From positions 176,452 to 240,451 of the forward strand of contig ML133486.1 of NCBI GenBank assembly GCA_003864495.1: 64,000 bases of DNA. The letters run 5' to 3'. The notes below the pieces were generated by a model, which had not been told where the DNA came from, made no database searches, and worked only from the letters and a program-made list of their open reading frames with translations. Shown here one piece after another: positions 1 through 11,197 of the stretch (the first letter of the stretch is position 1; every line of letters begins with the position of its first letter). A program made the translations under genes and the position numbers. This DNA comes from Nemopilema nomurai. Lineage: Eukaryota; Cnidaria; Scyphozoa; Rhizostomeae; Rhizostomatidae.

Positions 1-66
1 TCGAACTCACGGCCCTTGACATTGTACCCCAAGTGCTCCACCGAATGAACCGATAGCTCAGGTAAT
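1..66 (-). mobile_element. tRNA-derived SINE-like head, cut by window edge
   Basis: On the minus strand there is a TGAGCT...GGTGGAGCA segment resembling a tRNA D-arm / pol III A box. About 40 bases later comes GAGTTCGA, the core of a B box. The same structure lies at the mirrored end of the inverted duplication (9,015-9,094). The element is cut by base 1, so its 3' part is not visible. Confidence 0.45.
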
Positions 67-3000
67 AGTAAAAATAAGTTAATTCCATAAAATAAAGCTA
101 TTTTTTATTAGTTCACCATTTTCATTCATCTTTTACTTGGAATGCATCCACTACTTCTTTTAGAGTGTTACTAAGAATATATTAATTCAGAGACAATTTG
201 AAAAGAGCTATGTTCATAACGCATTTAAATTGCATTGATGGCGGAGTTACTGCAGCCATGCTAATAAACAAGAGGGGCAAAAACTCTTGGTTTAAATGTG
301 ACATCTTTTTTCACGCAATGTTTGTAAAAGATCCAACTTAAATAAAAAGGAAATGTTTGCTAGATGAGCTAGTAAATAGAGCACGGTAGAAATAGGTTCC
401 CGGTGTGACAATGGATAAACAAAAAACTTTTGTGTTACAGCTACTGAATCTCCATTGTGTTATGAGTAAATCATTCGGAGAATATTCGCACATCTATTTT
501 ATAACTTTTGAGCCTACTGATTTTCCAGCCTAGAGTTGTATAAAACCTTGATGATTTTATGAAAACATCTTTAGTAAAATTCATCTTAAAAAATTCTGTT
601 GCCTATGACACTTAAGCATATTTTTCTTAATTTTCGCTTTCACAATCTGCGATAAATCGAAACAATTGGATTTGATTTTTTCTCTGGTTTGTTGGTTTCT
701 TGCAAGCTGTCCTGTAGCTTGGAGCATCATTTGACATTCTCTATTAGGCCAGTGATACTTTGAAAATTTGTTGTATGGAAAAGATCATGAAAGAAATGCA
801 ATGACATCGAACAGGCTGGCGGCAAGTCGAATTAGAAGCGAAAGGAACGCTGGCCATACATAAGCGGTTATAAGTGATGTGCGAGGGTGAACAAAAGTTT
901 GTCGTTAGTTTAGTCACTAGTAAACTATGTTTAAAATGGGTGTAGTTTCGGTAAAACAAAAGCGAAAAGTTTCTACAGCCTTTACGGTGCTAGAGCCTAT
1001 AAATGATGATCAAAGAAAGAAAAGGGAACACGAAAAGAAATAAACAAAGGCGTGAATGATAAGAAGAGACGAGAATGGTGAGTATTATTCTTCTAAAGCA
1101 AACTCATTGCCTCTTTTCTATAGAAACATCAAAGATCCTATTTCGCTTTCAAAGCAAACTGATTCCATGCTTTCATAGTGATTGCCATTATGATATGATG
1201 AAACCTGCTCCAAATCTATCTTCTTCGATAACGTTGCTTTTCGAATATATATTTTTGCCATATAAATAAAACGTTTAGTGACGTTTTCTTTTGGTGTGCT
1301 ATATAGCTTAAATACTTCGAACATCCTTTAAACAACGCCCAGAAATATTCCGTCGCCAACTTAACACCACTAGAAACTCCTCAATATTACTGGTCATATA
1401 AAAATCACTACAACACAAATAGACAAACTACTAAAACGCTCGCAACATCTCTCCAATAAAATCCAGGATAATGATGATGTTCAAGCGACCACACAACCTT
1501 ACTAAAATTCGCGCAATATCACTGAAAAAATCAATATTATTATCAAAATAGCAGTATAACATCACTAAACAGGATACAGCGTATTTCCAATGAAATCAAA
1601 GACAATGACGACTTTTCATTCACACATTCAGAATCACTAAACAAAGCTTAATATCACTGAGCAAATCAATGTCACAATATAAAAAACACCACACTGAAAC
1701 ACGTGTATTAGATGACAACTGGTGAAAGCGCTAACACTGCATAGGCCGAGACATCGAACTTTTACAGTAATAAATTCACCGTTATGGCTTCGACACGCAA
1801 AATTAGCTGGCAATTGTCTAGTGCAAATATTTTATAATTTTATACACTGGTTGGCACTCAAAAACTATGATAAATATTTAAACAGGAAAGTCTTACGGTT
1901 TCCATTGCTGTAGATCTATAGAAAGATGATAAGAGATAACGAAGTTTTGCCTACCAACAAACTCCACGACATGCAACTGAATGCATCTAAAAGAAGTTAG
2001 GCTATCATGAAGAATAGAAAAACATTGATCTTTCGTCATCTTCTTGCGCTCCACAGAGGCAAATACTTTTTATCTTGCACGAGTCTTATATATACAAGAG
2101 CAATTCTTAATATTTGCATAGCTTGAATGTCACTCTTTCTTTAACTAATAAGCTGTTTTTAATTGAATTTATTCATCGAATTTCTATAATACATGCGTAA
2201 ATAGTACTTGGTTGTCTTTTTTTAAATCGGTTTAAGGAAGCTAATATTTAGAAATAGTCATTGTTCTTTCAAAGACAATTTTTTCATATACCGAGTTCTA
2301 TCGTTCTCAAAGGCCGAAAACTTCTTTAATGTATTTGATTATAAAGAAATTAATCAAGATATTTTTTAGTGAAAATTTATGTATACAAGAATCTGATTCA
2401 AGACGAGGAAGTTTATTTAAAACAATAATTGCTTATTTTTGTTCAATATGCAGCAAAATATGAGTTGAGCGAAAGGTTGTTTATCCGACAGATTTTAATT
2501 AGTTATTTGGAATTGCATGAAACAGGATAGTGGTGACCAACAATTCTATCAATCCAATTTTAATGTTATTATGGGGCTTGTAATATATGGTCGATTTTCT
2601 TGAAAGGGCTGTTCTTCATCGCTCATCAGTTCTGGTCAAAGGTCCTTCTCTCAATGCTATAACCCACCAGTATGCTGAAAGGCGTGCTGCATTTATTCTT
2701 TTACAGTCTAAACTCCGCATATTACTTTTATGTAACCTAAGGTATCTATTGCGCAAATTGGTTGGTTTCTCATCATTTCAATGTTACGATTGACGGGTGC
2801 TCATTCTAACCCATATTGCTGTCTTAAGTATAAATGTGAATGTTGCTGATATCGGAACCTGATTACAGCGATCACCTTCATTCGAAACTCATTCATGAAC
2901 GTACTTACACCAGCATTAGAGAAAAAGACAAGTACCCCAGAAGAAACGCACCATACCAAAAAGCCAGTTTAAACATACTATTGTTGGACTTTCCCTTTGT

Positions 3001-3110
3001 AGCTAATGTGATTAACAGAGCTGGCAGAACTAGGTCTGATTTGCTGCCTTTTCCAAGGTCTTATAGATTAATCAGCAGAATGAGTTTGTTTGTGATTGTG
3101 TTGAACTGCT
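1..3110 (-). repeat. Left arm of large inverted duplication
   Basis: Read on the minus strand, this stretch aligns along almost its whole length with 5,925-9,090 on the plus strand. Examples are the block around 2,290-2,330 against 6,955-7,150, the block at 2,580-2,740 against 6,560-6,690, and the block at 360-420 against 8,690-8,765. It holds a GPCR remnant at its inner end and a tRNA-like segment at its outer end, where the window cuts it. The distal part (about 1-1,900) also matches the 3' flank of the intact GPCR at 16,354. No intact gene is present. Bases 1,360-1,700 contain degenerate internal repeats. Confidence 0.85.
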
Positions 3111-3121
3111 GCATACTGTAA
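2840..3121 (-). pseudogene. GPCR remnant (TM2-TM4), left arm
   Basis: The minus strand encodes a degraded piece of the local class A GPCR family. It starts from the QQxNTITNKLILLI segment at the first intracellular loop / TM2, passes through the TM3 region, and reaches MNEFRMKVI at the TM3-TM4 loop. Compared with the right-arm copy it lacks about 45 bp covering the DRY motif. The TM1 side is missing. It is an inverted partner of the plus-strand remnant at 5,925-6,285. Plus-strand reading frames across it are antisense shadows. Confidence 0.75.
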
Positions 3122-4430
3122 AGTCTTTCTTTTCTTTGTTGCCTTGGTGTACCAGTTTTCCCTTTCCATTTTCCCATTTATCCAGAATGTATCTCCGTGG
3201 TGTGTATAAAACATGGGTGAATCTCACATATTGATTTTGCGCATGAAACGTATTCTAAAAAGGGGACGATTACTATTCTTGCATGAATCTAATCACAACG
3301 ACCATTCTTGGTAGTTGCAATAGTTTTCTTAACTGACAATCTTCATTATCTCTAGAAGGCAAGGAAATATTTAATGATAACCAAAGAATACGAAAAATAC
3401 ATATGTGTATCTGTTCCAATCGAAATTATTCATAGTATTTTCCATCATTCATGTGTAAAAGGTACTAACTTTTTTCTAAAAAACTGGTTTTCGGAAGCTA
3501 GCATTAACCAACAATCTCTTAAATACAAATATCTTCTTACCAAGTTCTATCATTCTTAAAAGTCGGAAAAGTTTCTTTGATCTCTGGTAAGAATGAAATT
3601 TGTCAAATATTATTTTTCACTGCAATCAATATTCAGAGATAAATCGTTATAATAAAATGGGTATTTGTTCTAAACCGCACCGCTACTTCGCCTGTTGCTG
3701 TGTTTCTGCATTGGCTGTTCGACGGTGCTGGTTAATGACACTGGCTTTAACGGAAAGTATCGGTAAATAATCATAATGAATTAAGTATAAATGTCCTTTA
3801 ATTTTACAGAAAACGTATTCCCTTGTTGATCTCCAAAACGGAAAACAATATAAAGAAAACCCGATTACTAAAGAAAAATAAAATTCGAGGACAATGCCCA
3901 AACTATTCAACCAACAACTGCAAGGGAGTGACAGAGAGCGCCTTTCCGCTCCTTTCACGCCTCATTTTTGGTAGTATTAGATGACACCAATTATCTCATG
4001 CTTTTTCAAATGTGTAGTTCCCTACTACTCGGAAAACAATCCTAAAAATCAGAAAAGGTTTTTCAAGTACAACCACATTTGCTCAAGTAATCTCAAAGAA
4101 AAGCTGGAAGCAATAGTAGTATATATTGAAGGTGCTGCCACATAACTGATTTATCAAGACATGTAACAGCGACAGAGGAAATTTGTTGTTCATGTGATCA
4201 CGATAAATTTCCTTCCTGTTTCCACGTGTGAAGCACGTGATTGATGTGTTCGATGATTGAGAGAAAACCGAAATATAGCTCTGTAGGTCAATTAAGTCAC
4301 TATCAAACATCACGAGTTACAACTGGGGAACAAAATGAAGCATATTTGCACCAAGCACCATCCAAATAGAATCAGCATCACAAGCCTCTGAATGGAACAA
4401 AATCGACTTCTCTTCGCAGTAACTAGTTTT
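3122..4430. other. Inverted-repeat spacer, no gene recognised
   Basis: I find no protein family here. Bases 3,420-3,640 are a diverged direct copy of 2,160-2,380, as shown by the matching 'agttctatc' junction context. Bases 4,320-4,430 resemble the 3' flank of the GPCR gene at 41,365, which agrees with the minus-strand GPCR tail immediately to the right. Confidence 0.5.
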
Positions 4431-4436
4431 GTCCTA

Positions 4437-4625
4437 CTTCTGTTCTTCAGCCGAAACATGTCGTTTTCTAAACAGTTTCCCGATCAAAATTTTTCGAACC
4501 ACGCTGTTCCTATAGCTAAATAGAATTGCATTTACCACTCCATTGAAGGTTATGAAAATAAGAACCCAACCTTGTATGAAACTGATAACTAACAGGGGTA
4601 CTTTGTCTTCTTGGTATTTGTAATG
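4437..4625 (-). pseudogene. GPCR C-terminal remnant (TM7 and tail)
   Basis: The minus strand reads through the extracellular loop before TM7 (HYKYQEDK), TM7 (VVNAILFSYRNS) and a basic tail ending VSAEEQK before a stop, as in the intact family members. The preceding six helices are missing, although the region up to about 4,760 might hold a degraded TM6. No start codon or upstream coding part remains, so this is a 3' fragment. It lies in the spacer of the inverted duplication. Confidence 0.75.
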
Positions 4626-5019
4626 ATGAATGATCGGGGAATTGCCTCACAATTGATGCGGGCGTAATTTGATGACAGGAAAACTGTAGAATATAAGCAG
4701 ATCGTAAGGCTGAAATGGCAATTGCAATGTAGTCCAGGCTGCGCAGTACAGCAAAGGAGACTGCCTATGTACAAGTAAAAGCAAGGAAAATTTGTTGGCT
4801 ATTTCTTTTGTCCAGTTCGTGTGTTCCTCAAACGTGGACAGAAACCGACCACTCGAACATGCGTGGTTTTCTCTAACAGCAAAATGCCCAAAAGGCAAGA
4901 AATTTTGTCTTTAAAAAAAGGTAGGTCTATAGGGATAATGAGATTTATTTATTAATTTCACCTCTAAACAAGCATTCCAGAAAGGGTTAATTTTTGGAGC
5001 TTAATGCGAAAGTCTTGAG

Positions 5020-5145
5020 CATTTTCGCATTCTTCAATAAAGCAACAAGTACAGTCATCTTTCTATGAAAATAGCGTCACGATAATGTATTTGATAAGGA
5101 AACTTCTTAGAAGAAGAATAGTGTGCGCTGAAGTGTTAAAAAGGA
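5020..5145 (+). pseudogene. GPCR C-terminal remnant, plus strand
   Basis: The bases align with the TM7/tail coding segment of the plus-strand receptors (compare 31,825-31,945). Blocks corresponding to SVVRKYLIRRLFRRR are still recognisable, including an intact ATTTGATAAGGA stretch. The frame is broken. The following 5,150-5,470 matches the 3' flank of the pseudogene at 11,198-12,100, which supports this being the tail of a lost plus-strand copy. Confidence 0.6.
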
Positions 5146-5924
5146 GCACACAATTTACTGTCCAGAGGACCCTTTGGCTCAAGCTGAGGTCTGTAACACT
5201 GGTTCTATTTAGATGATACTTGATGGTTTGACCAATGCATTTACTCTCCCTTTCTCACCACCGTCACAAACAGAGAGGCAAGCTGTACCCAAAAATATCG
5301 CATTTATTATAAGCGACATCTTCATTAGCTTGCAAATCTAATGCAATTTAAAGTGCGTTTAGGTTTCTTATTTGGAATCAAAACTCTAATCCAGACTTAG
5401 TGCTTATCTTTAGTGGGATTTGAATAAATCATTCATAAAAATGTACTTAAATGTGTCATCCAAGCAGAAAATTTTCCAAATTTTCCAAACTTTTACTCAG
5501 CACATATTTTCCTGCATCTTTGTAGAAGATTAGCAAAGCTTCACTCAAATATAAAGTTCAGTTCTTCACTTAAAGTTTGACTGATTTACACGCGTTGTTT
5601 CAGTGACATCAGATATCAAAAGAAAAATTCGAGCCTTCGAGAAAGACGAGTTTTATCAAATCAAGTATTTTCTATTTGAATGAAACATGTATCTTGCTTA
5701 ATACTAGTTTCTCCTCACGAGATGTTTTATAGGATCAAGGTGTTACTAGTATGAACATTTGTAAAATCGAATTTTTAATTAACGATTTCAATTTCAAAAC
5801 AGGTGCAAATTCTTTGTTTTTATATAATTGGAAATTAAATTACACTTCCTGTGCACTAGCTTCTTAGATACAACAACGAGTGGCATGCAAGAAAACTAGT
5901 GTAAATATTAACAATTGCCGTGAT

Positions 5925-6285
5925 GAAAAATATCCAACTCATTCTGCTGATTAATCCATCAGACCTTGGAACAGGCAATCTATCAAACCTAGTTCTACCG
6001 GCTCTGTTAATCATATTAGCTACAAGGGACAAGTTCCACAACAGTACGTTTAAACTGGCTTTTTGGTATTGCACATTTCTTCTGGGGTACTTCTCTTTGT
6101 CTCTAATGCTGATACGAGTATTAATGGATCGCTTCCTGCACGTAACAAAACTTAAAATATACAGTACGTTGATAAACGAGTTTCGAGTGAAGATGATCGC
6201 TGTAATCAGGTTCGCGATATCAGCAACAGTCACATTTATACTCAAGAATGTAATACGGTTTAGAATGAGCACCCGTCAATCGTAA
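5925..6285 (+). pseudogene. GPCR remnant (TM2-TM4), right arm
   Basis: The open stretch encodes the end of loop 1, TM2 (ILLINPSDLGTG) and TM3 through MDRFLHVTKL, a DRY variant with F for Y. It then runs through the INEFRVKMIAVI segment into TM4 and loses similarity. TM1 and everything after TM4 are missing. An insertion resembling LSNLVLPALLI replaces the usual TM2-TM3 junction, and the same change is present in the left arm, so it predates the inverted duplication. Confidence 0.75.
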
Positions 6286-6974
6286 CATTCAAATACTGAG
6301 AAACCAACCAATCTGCACAATAGATACCGTACTTATCACAAGATCGACGAGTCATCACAAATGCCAATGTATTCAGGCGTTATTGCAAATGTTTCAATTT
6401 TATTATCTGCATTACTCTTTTGTTTTCAAAAGCAGCCTTGGTAAAAGATCCTTTCTTAACAGATTAAAAATTACACTCAGAAATAAGAGTGAAAAGGCTG
6501 CATAAAAGAAATAGCAGTGGGCCTGGAAAGATTAAAAGCAACTTAGACTGCTAAGTTTAGACTGTAAAAGAATAAATGCAGCACGCCCTTTAGCATACTG
6601 GTGGGTTATAGTATTAGAGAAAGAGCTTTGACCAGAACTGATGAGCGATGAAGAACAGCCCTTTCAAGAATAACGATCATATATTACAAGCCACTTAAAA
6701 ACATAGAAATTGGATTGATAGAATTTTTGGTCACAGCTATCCTGTTTCATGCGATTGCAAAAAGCTATTTAAAATCTGTCGAATTTAACAGTCATTTGCT
6801 CAGCTCAAATTTTTTTCATATTGAGCAAAATTAGCAATAAAATTTTTTTTATAGATTTCCTCGTTTTGAATTAGATTCTTGTATACATAGTTTTTTATTA
6901 AAAACTTATCTTGACTAATTTCTTTTTAATCAAATTTATTAAGGAAGTTTCCAGCCTTTGAGAACGATAGAACT

Positions 6975-7137
6975 TTCACCCAGTGAGGAGAGTTGCCAGC
7001 TCTCTGTAATTCCAGGAATAAGGAATCACGAGGTGTGGTCACATCGAGAGGAAGGATCTGGACACTCCTCGATAAGCTTAAGCTTCTTAAGGTCTTAAAA
7101 ACTATCTTCGGATGCAAGTAGAAATCAAATAAAAAAA
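6975..7137 (+). mobile_element. 163-bp retroposed insert with poly-A and 6-bp target duplication
   Basis: The insert is flanked by AGAACT at 6,969-6,974 and again at 7,138-7,143, and ends in a run of A. The left arm at about 2,293-2,300 has only one AGAACT and no insert, so it is a clear empty site. The insert folds on paper into short hairpins: GAGAG pairs with CTCTC near its 5' end, and ATCGAG pairs with CTCGAT in the middle. This suggests a retroposed structured small RNA or SINE. I cannot match it to a known RNA. Confidence 0.65.
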
Positions 7138-9014
7138 AGAACTCGGTATATGAAATATTTGGATTTGAAACAGAGATGACTTTTTCTAAATATTTGCTTC
7201 CTGAAACCGATTTTTATAGAAACAAAACTAAGTACTATTTACGCATGTTTTATAGAAATTCGATGAATAAGTTCAATTAAAAACAGCTTATTAGATACAA
7301 GAATGAGTGGCATTCAAGCTAAAATATGCAAATATTAAGAATTGCTCTTGTATATATAAGATTCTTGCGACATCAATAGTCTTTGCCCCTGTTGAGCGTA
7401 AGAAGATGATAAATGATCAATGTTTGTCTAATGCATGATAGCCTAACTTGTTTTTGATGCGTTCAGTTGCATGTTGTGAAAACTGTTGGTAGCCTAAACT
7501 TCCTTCCCTGTAATCATCCTTCTATGGATCCACAGCAATGGAAACCGTAAGACGTTCCCGTATAAATATTTATCCTAGTTTTTGTGTACCAACCAGTGTA
7601 TAAAATTGTAAATATTTTGCACTAGACAATTGCCACCTAATTTTGCTTGTGGAAACTATAACGGTGAATTTATTACAATGAAAATTTTATGTTTCAGCCT
7701 ATGCAAAGCGTGAATGATTTCACCAGTTGTCATGTAATAAACGTATTTTATTGTTGTGTTATTTTAATATTGTGACATTGATCTTCTCAGTTATATTAAG
7801 CTTTGCTTAGTGATTCTGAATGTGCGAAAAAAATTCGTCATTGTCATGGATTTCATTGGAGAGGTGTGGAGAGTATTTTAGCATCCTGTTTAGTGATATT
7901 ATACTGCTATTTTATTGATATGATATTGATTTGGGTTGGTCGACGGAACATCATCATTGTCCTGGATATTATTGGAAAGATGTTTAGAGTGTTTTAATAC
8001 CCTGTTTTTTTGTGTTGTAGTGATATTATGATTTTTATGTGATCATTAATATTGTGCTGTGTTTAGTGATGTTGAGTTGGTGACTGGATATTTCTCTTCC
8101 CTGGGCGTTGTTTGAAGGATATTCGAAGAATATAAGCTATTTAGTACTCAATTAAAAAACGTTTACTGAACTTTCTTTTATATGGCAAAGATACAAATTC
8201 CAAGAGCAAGGTTATCGAAAATGATAAATTAGGAGCAAGTTTCATCATATCATAATGGCAATCATTTTTAAGGCATGGAATCTGTTGGCTTTAAAAGCAA
8301 AATAGAATCTTTGATGTTTCGTCTCTTCTTTTCATTCATGCCTTCATTTATTTCTTTTTGCATTCCCTTTTTCTTTCTTTGGTCATCATTTATAAGCTCT
8401 AGCACCGTCAAGGCTTCAGCGACTTTTCATTTTTGGCTTATTTAAACTACCCACATTGTTTCGATTAATCTGGGGTGTCATAGATTACGAATACGAGAAT
8501 CAAGAAAATAGATGTTTACATATCATAGGCTACAGGACTTCTACAGACGAATAGTACTAAAGTTGTTTAAATTTAATCATCTAAGTTTTATGCAACTCTT
8601 TACTGAGAAATCAGTAGACACAAAAAATTGCAAATAGATGTGCGAATGTTTTACTTATAACACAATTGAGATTTGGCAGTTAACACAAAAGTTGTTTGTT
8701 TTCTTCATTGTCACACCGGGAGCCTATTTCTTCCGTGCTCTATTTACTAGCTAATCTAGCAACCATTACGAAAATTGCGTTAAAAAGATGTTACGTTTCC
8801 ACCAAGAGCATTTGCACCTCTGGTTTATAAGCTTGGCTGCAGTAACGCCACCATCAATGCAATTTAAGTGCTTTATGAAGATTGCCTCTTGATTAAAATC
8901 TTTTTAGTGACACTCTAAAAGAAGCAGTGAATGCATTCCAAGTCGAAGATGAACGAAAATGGTGAAACTAATCCAGTAGAACAGTATTATATAAAATTAA
9001 CGTTTTTTACTATT

Positions 9015-9250
9015 ACCTGAGCTTTCGAGTCATGCGGTAGAGCACTTGGGGTACAAGTAAAGGGTTGAGACTTCGAGCCCCGCTCGGGTCGGTTATTTTT
9101 CCGCACAATCTATATTTCTTCGTAAGAAGTTATGTTGCCTACGACCTTTTCTCTTCCTCAATCCTATCCAGTGGTGGCCCTCTCCACACTGCGACGGAGC
9201 TGTGATCTTGGCCTCGAGTGCTGACTTCGAGTCTCGTTCGGGTTGGTTAG
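9015..9250 (+). mobile_element. tRNA-derived SINE-like element
   Basis: The segment starts with a TGAGCT...GCGGTAGAGCACTTGG stretch like a tRNA D-arm/A box, followed by CTTCGAGCCC, a B-box-like T-arm, at 9,072-9,081. A second T-arm-like copy (CTTCGAGTCTC, then CGTTCGGGT) lies about 150 bp downstream. There is no anticodon arm or acceptor stem good enough to call a functional tRNA. It marks the outer end of the right arm. Confidence 0.45.
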
Positions 9251-10400
9251 AATAGAAAAAGTTTAGAAACAAAGTAAGCAAAAACTGAAAAAAGCAGAGG
9301 CAAAATATTGGAAAAGAAATCTTGTTTACATAGATGAAGGAGGTTTGATTTCCGGAGAATGGTAAAGCAGCTACCAGGCGCAGAAAGATAAGGGAGAAAG
9401 AAAGTAGACCCAATCAAAAATTAAACAGGAGATACATTGACAAGTGATGAGCAAATAGCAGAATACTTCAACAAAATCTTTGCAAATGTAGGAGGAAGAT
9501 TAGCAAATAAATTTGACAAAAACAAGTATGAGAAATTTCCATACCTATCAAGAGCACCTCAAACAAAATTACGTAATTTTCCATAAAGAACAGAATGAAA
9601 ATAAATGCGAAAGAAAACAGTTGCAATGATAATTGAAAAAATACATTTGTTGATCCCCTGAAGTAAATTGATATTGCCAGAAATACAGTACTTGGAATGT
9701 ACGCTGCTGGGGATCTACATTGACATGGAACAAACAAATTGAGAAAGTTGCAAGAAAGAAATTTGCAGTTTATAATACAATGTTACGAAAGATTAAATAA
9801 CTGTCAAATCAAGCACTTGAACAAATTTACTTCACCATGACTGGTCCAAAAATAACATATGGAGTGTTGTTGTAGGAAGGGGGGGGTGGATGGTGGGTGA
9901 CATGCTCAAAGAACCTACTACAGAAATCGAATCTCAGCATATACAAGCAGCTACGACCCTGAGGAAGAAAAATGCAAATGTGTAAGATATAGAGGTACTC
10001 AAAAGTGCAAACTGCAAAAACATCCAATATATATTTATGTATGAGAAAGATTGCTGTTGAGTTGTATTAGATCCTTAAGAGAGGAGAACAGCATAGACCA
10101 GAAGAGGTGTATATAATCAAACCTAATACACGGAGCGGGGGATAAAGTGGAGATAGAAAGGTTGAAGTCGAAAACTGATCGAAAAAAGTTAGAGAACTAC
10201 CTAATATCTTTTAGTAAGAGAACTACCTAAATATATAAACCGTAATTTCTGTTTCTTCAATCCTCTCTGATGATAATCAACTTACACTTACTCTAAGAGA
10301 GGTTCTGCCTTCATGAGCCACCGAACACCTTTTTTTGAGTTGAAAAGTAGACTTTAGAAACTATTGAACATACTCAAAGAACGCATATTATTAAGATTGA
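9245..10400 (+). mobile_element. LINE relic (CR1/L2-like), RT-flanking and C-terminal part
   Basis: Broken frames show the linker before the reverse transcriptase (KAEAKYWKR, then TLTSDEQIAEYFNKIF). About 200 bp on comes the region after the RT (TLTWNKQIEKVARK, followed by an ALEQIYFTM-like stretch). The RT catalytic core is deleted. The 3' end (10,200-10,400) matches the end of the relic at 20,738-22,700, so both belong to one family. Stops and frameshifts make it non-functional. Confidence 0.7.
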
Positions 10401-11197
10401 AAAAGTCAGGGAAGGTTACTTTAAAATTTTGACAAACGTACTTTCAAGTTTATCGTTGCCTTAAACTAAGAATGGCCATCTCTGAAAACTTAGTGACAGT
10501 TGGCAAGAAAAAGTTAAACTGATAGTGTAAAGTCGTCTAGCAAGCAACAAAATTCTTTGGTATAAATGTATTCCACAGCACACACCACTGGAACTAAAGA
10601 ACTGTCACCTTGAATGAATAAACTTACTATCAACAGCTAACATCAAGAGAGGCCAGGGTGGCAAATAATATCACATTTGCTATATACGCAGTATTTCCTC
10701 GATTTTCTATTGAATCGAAACAGTGCAATAGTTACAATGCATTGTAGGCTTAATTTGACTTTCATTCCTTTTAAATATGTCAATATCCAACGTAATATCA
10801 AAAAGATTGACTTAGTTCTCCATTTTAGAAATTTACTTGCGTTCAGAATTCATTCTAGTATTTGGCATTTCAATGAAGAGCTTTCTTATAATAAGTCCTG
10901 CAAACTGACGAGATGAATTATTATTTGCATAATAATACACTGTATTCGCATGCTCTAAAGAGATAATCAAAACGAGTTATTTCATCTTCAACATAAGATG
11001 TTGATCCAGTGTTGGCCAAGTTGATGTTTAGACATCTTTATTAACCTTTATTATTATTTCTTAAAAATTGAATTGGTGGCCTCGAAGCACTTCCATGGGT
11101 GAAGATAACGCACAAAGCCAATGTATACGTGCACCTTTCAGAGTCTGGTCGTTTAATTTTGAGTCTCAACTTCTCTTATGAGGAAAAGACAGCAGCA
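10400..11197 (+). other. Upstream flank of GPCR pseudogene
   Basis: There is no gene here. From about 10,570 the sequence aligns with the 5' flanks of the GPCR loci at 25,252 and (minus) 47,560, including 'cattctagtatttggcatttca' like text and a perfect POU octamer ATTTGCAT at 10,923-10,930, 275 bp before the ATG. It is a promoter-bearing flank duplicated together with the gene. Confidence 0.5.

Larger units (their letters stand above)
5925..9090 (+). repeat. Right arm of large inverted duplication
   Basis: This is the inverted partner of 1-3,110. Relative to the left arm it has an extra segment at about 6,330-6,550, a 163-bp insertion at 6,975-7,137, and retains the DRY-coding segment. The part from about 7,565 to 9,000 also aligns, in the same orientation, with 17,354-19,190 downstream of the intact GPCR. 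Bases 7,800-8,100 hold degenerate repeats built on 'cattgtcctggat...attggaga' and 'tttagtgatatt'. Confidence 0.85.

Noticed and set aside
2840..3121. Plus-strand 93-codon frame
   Set aside because: It is the antisense of the minus-strand GPCR remnant. The same applies to the frames at 5,856-6,272 (minus), 41,945-42,154 (plus) and 46,802-47,026 (plus).
9015..9094. A functional tRNA gene
   Set aside because: D-arm and T-arm-like strings are present, but no convincing acceptor stem or anticodon arm can be drawn. A SINE origin fits better.
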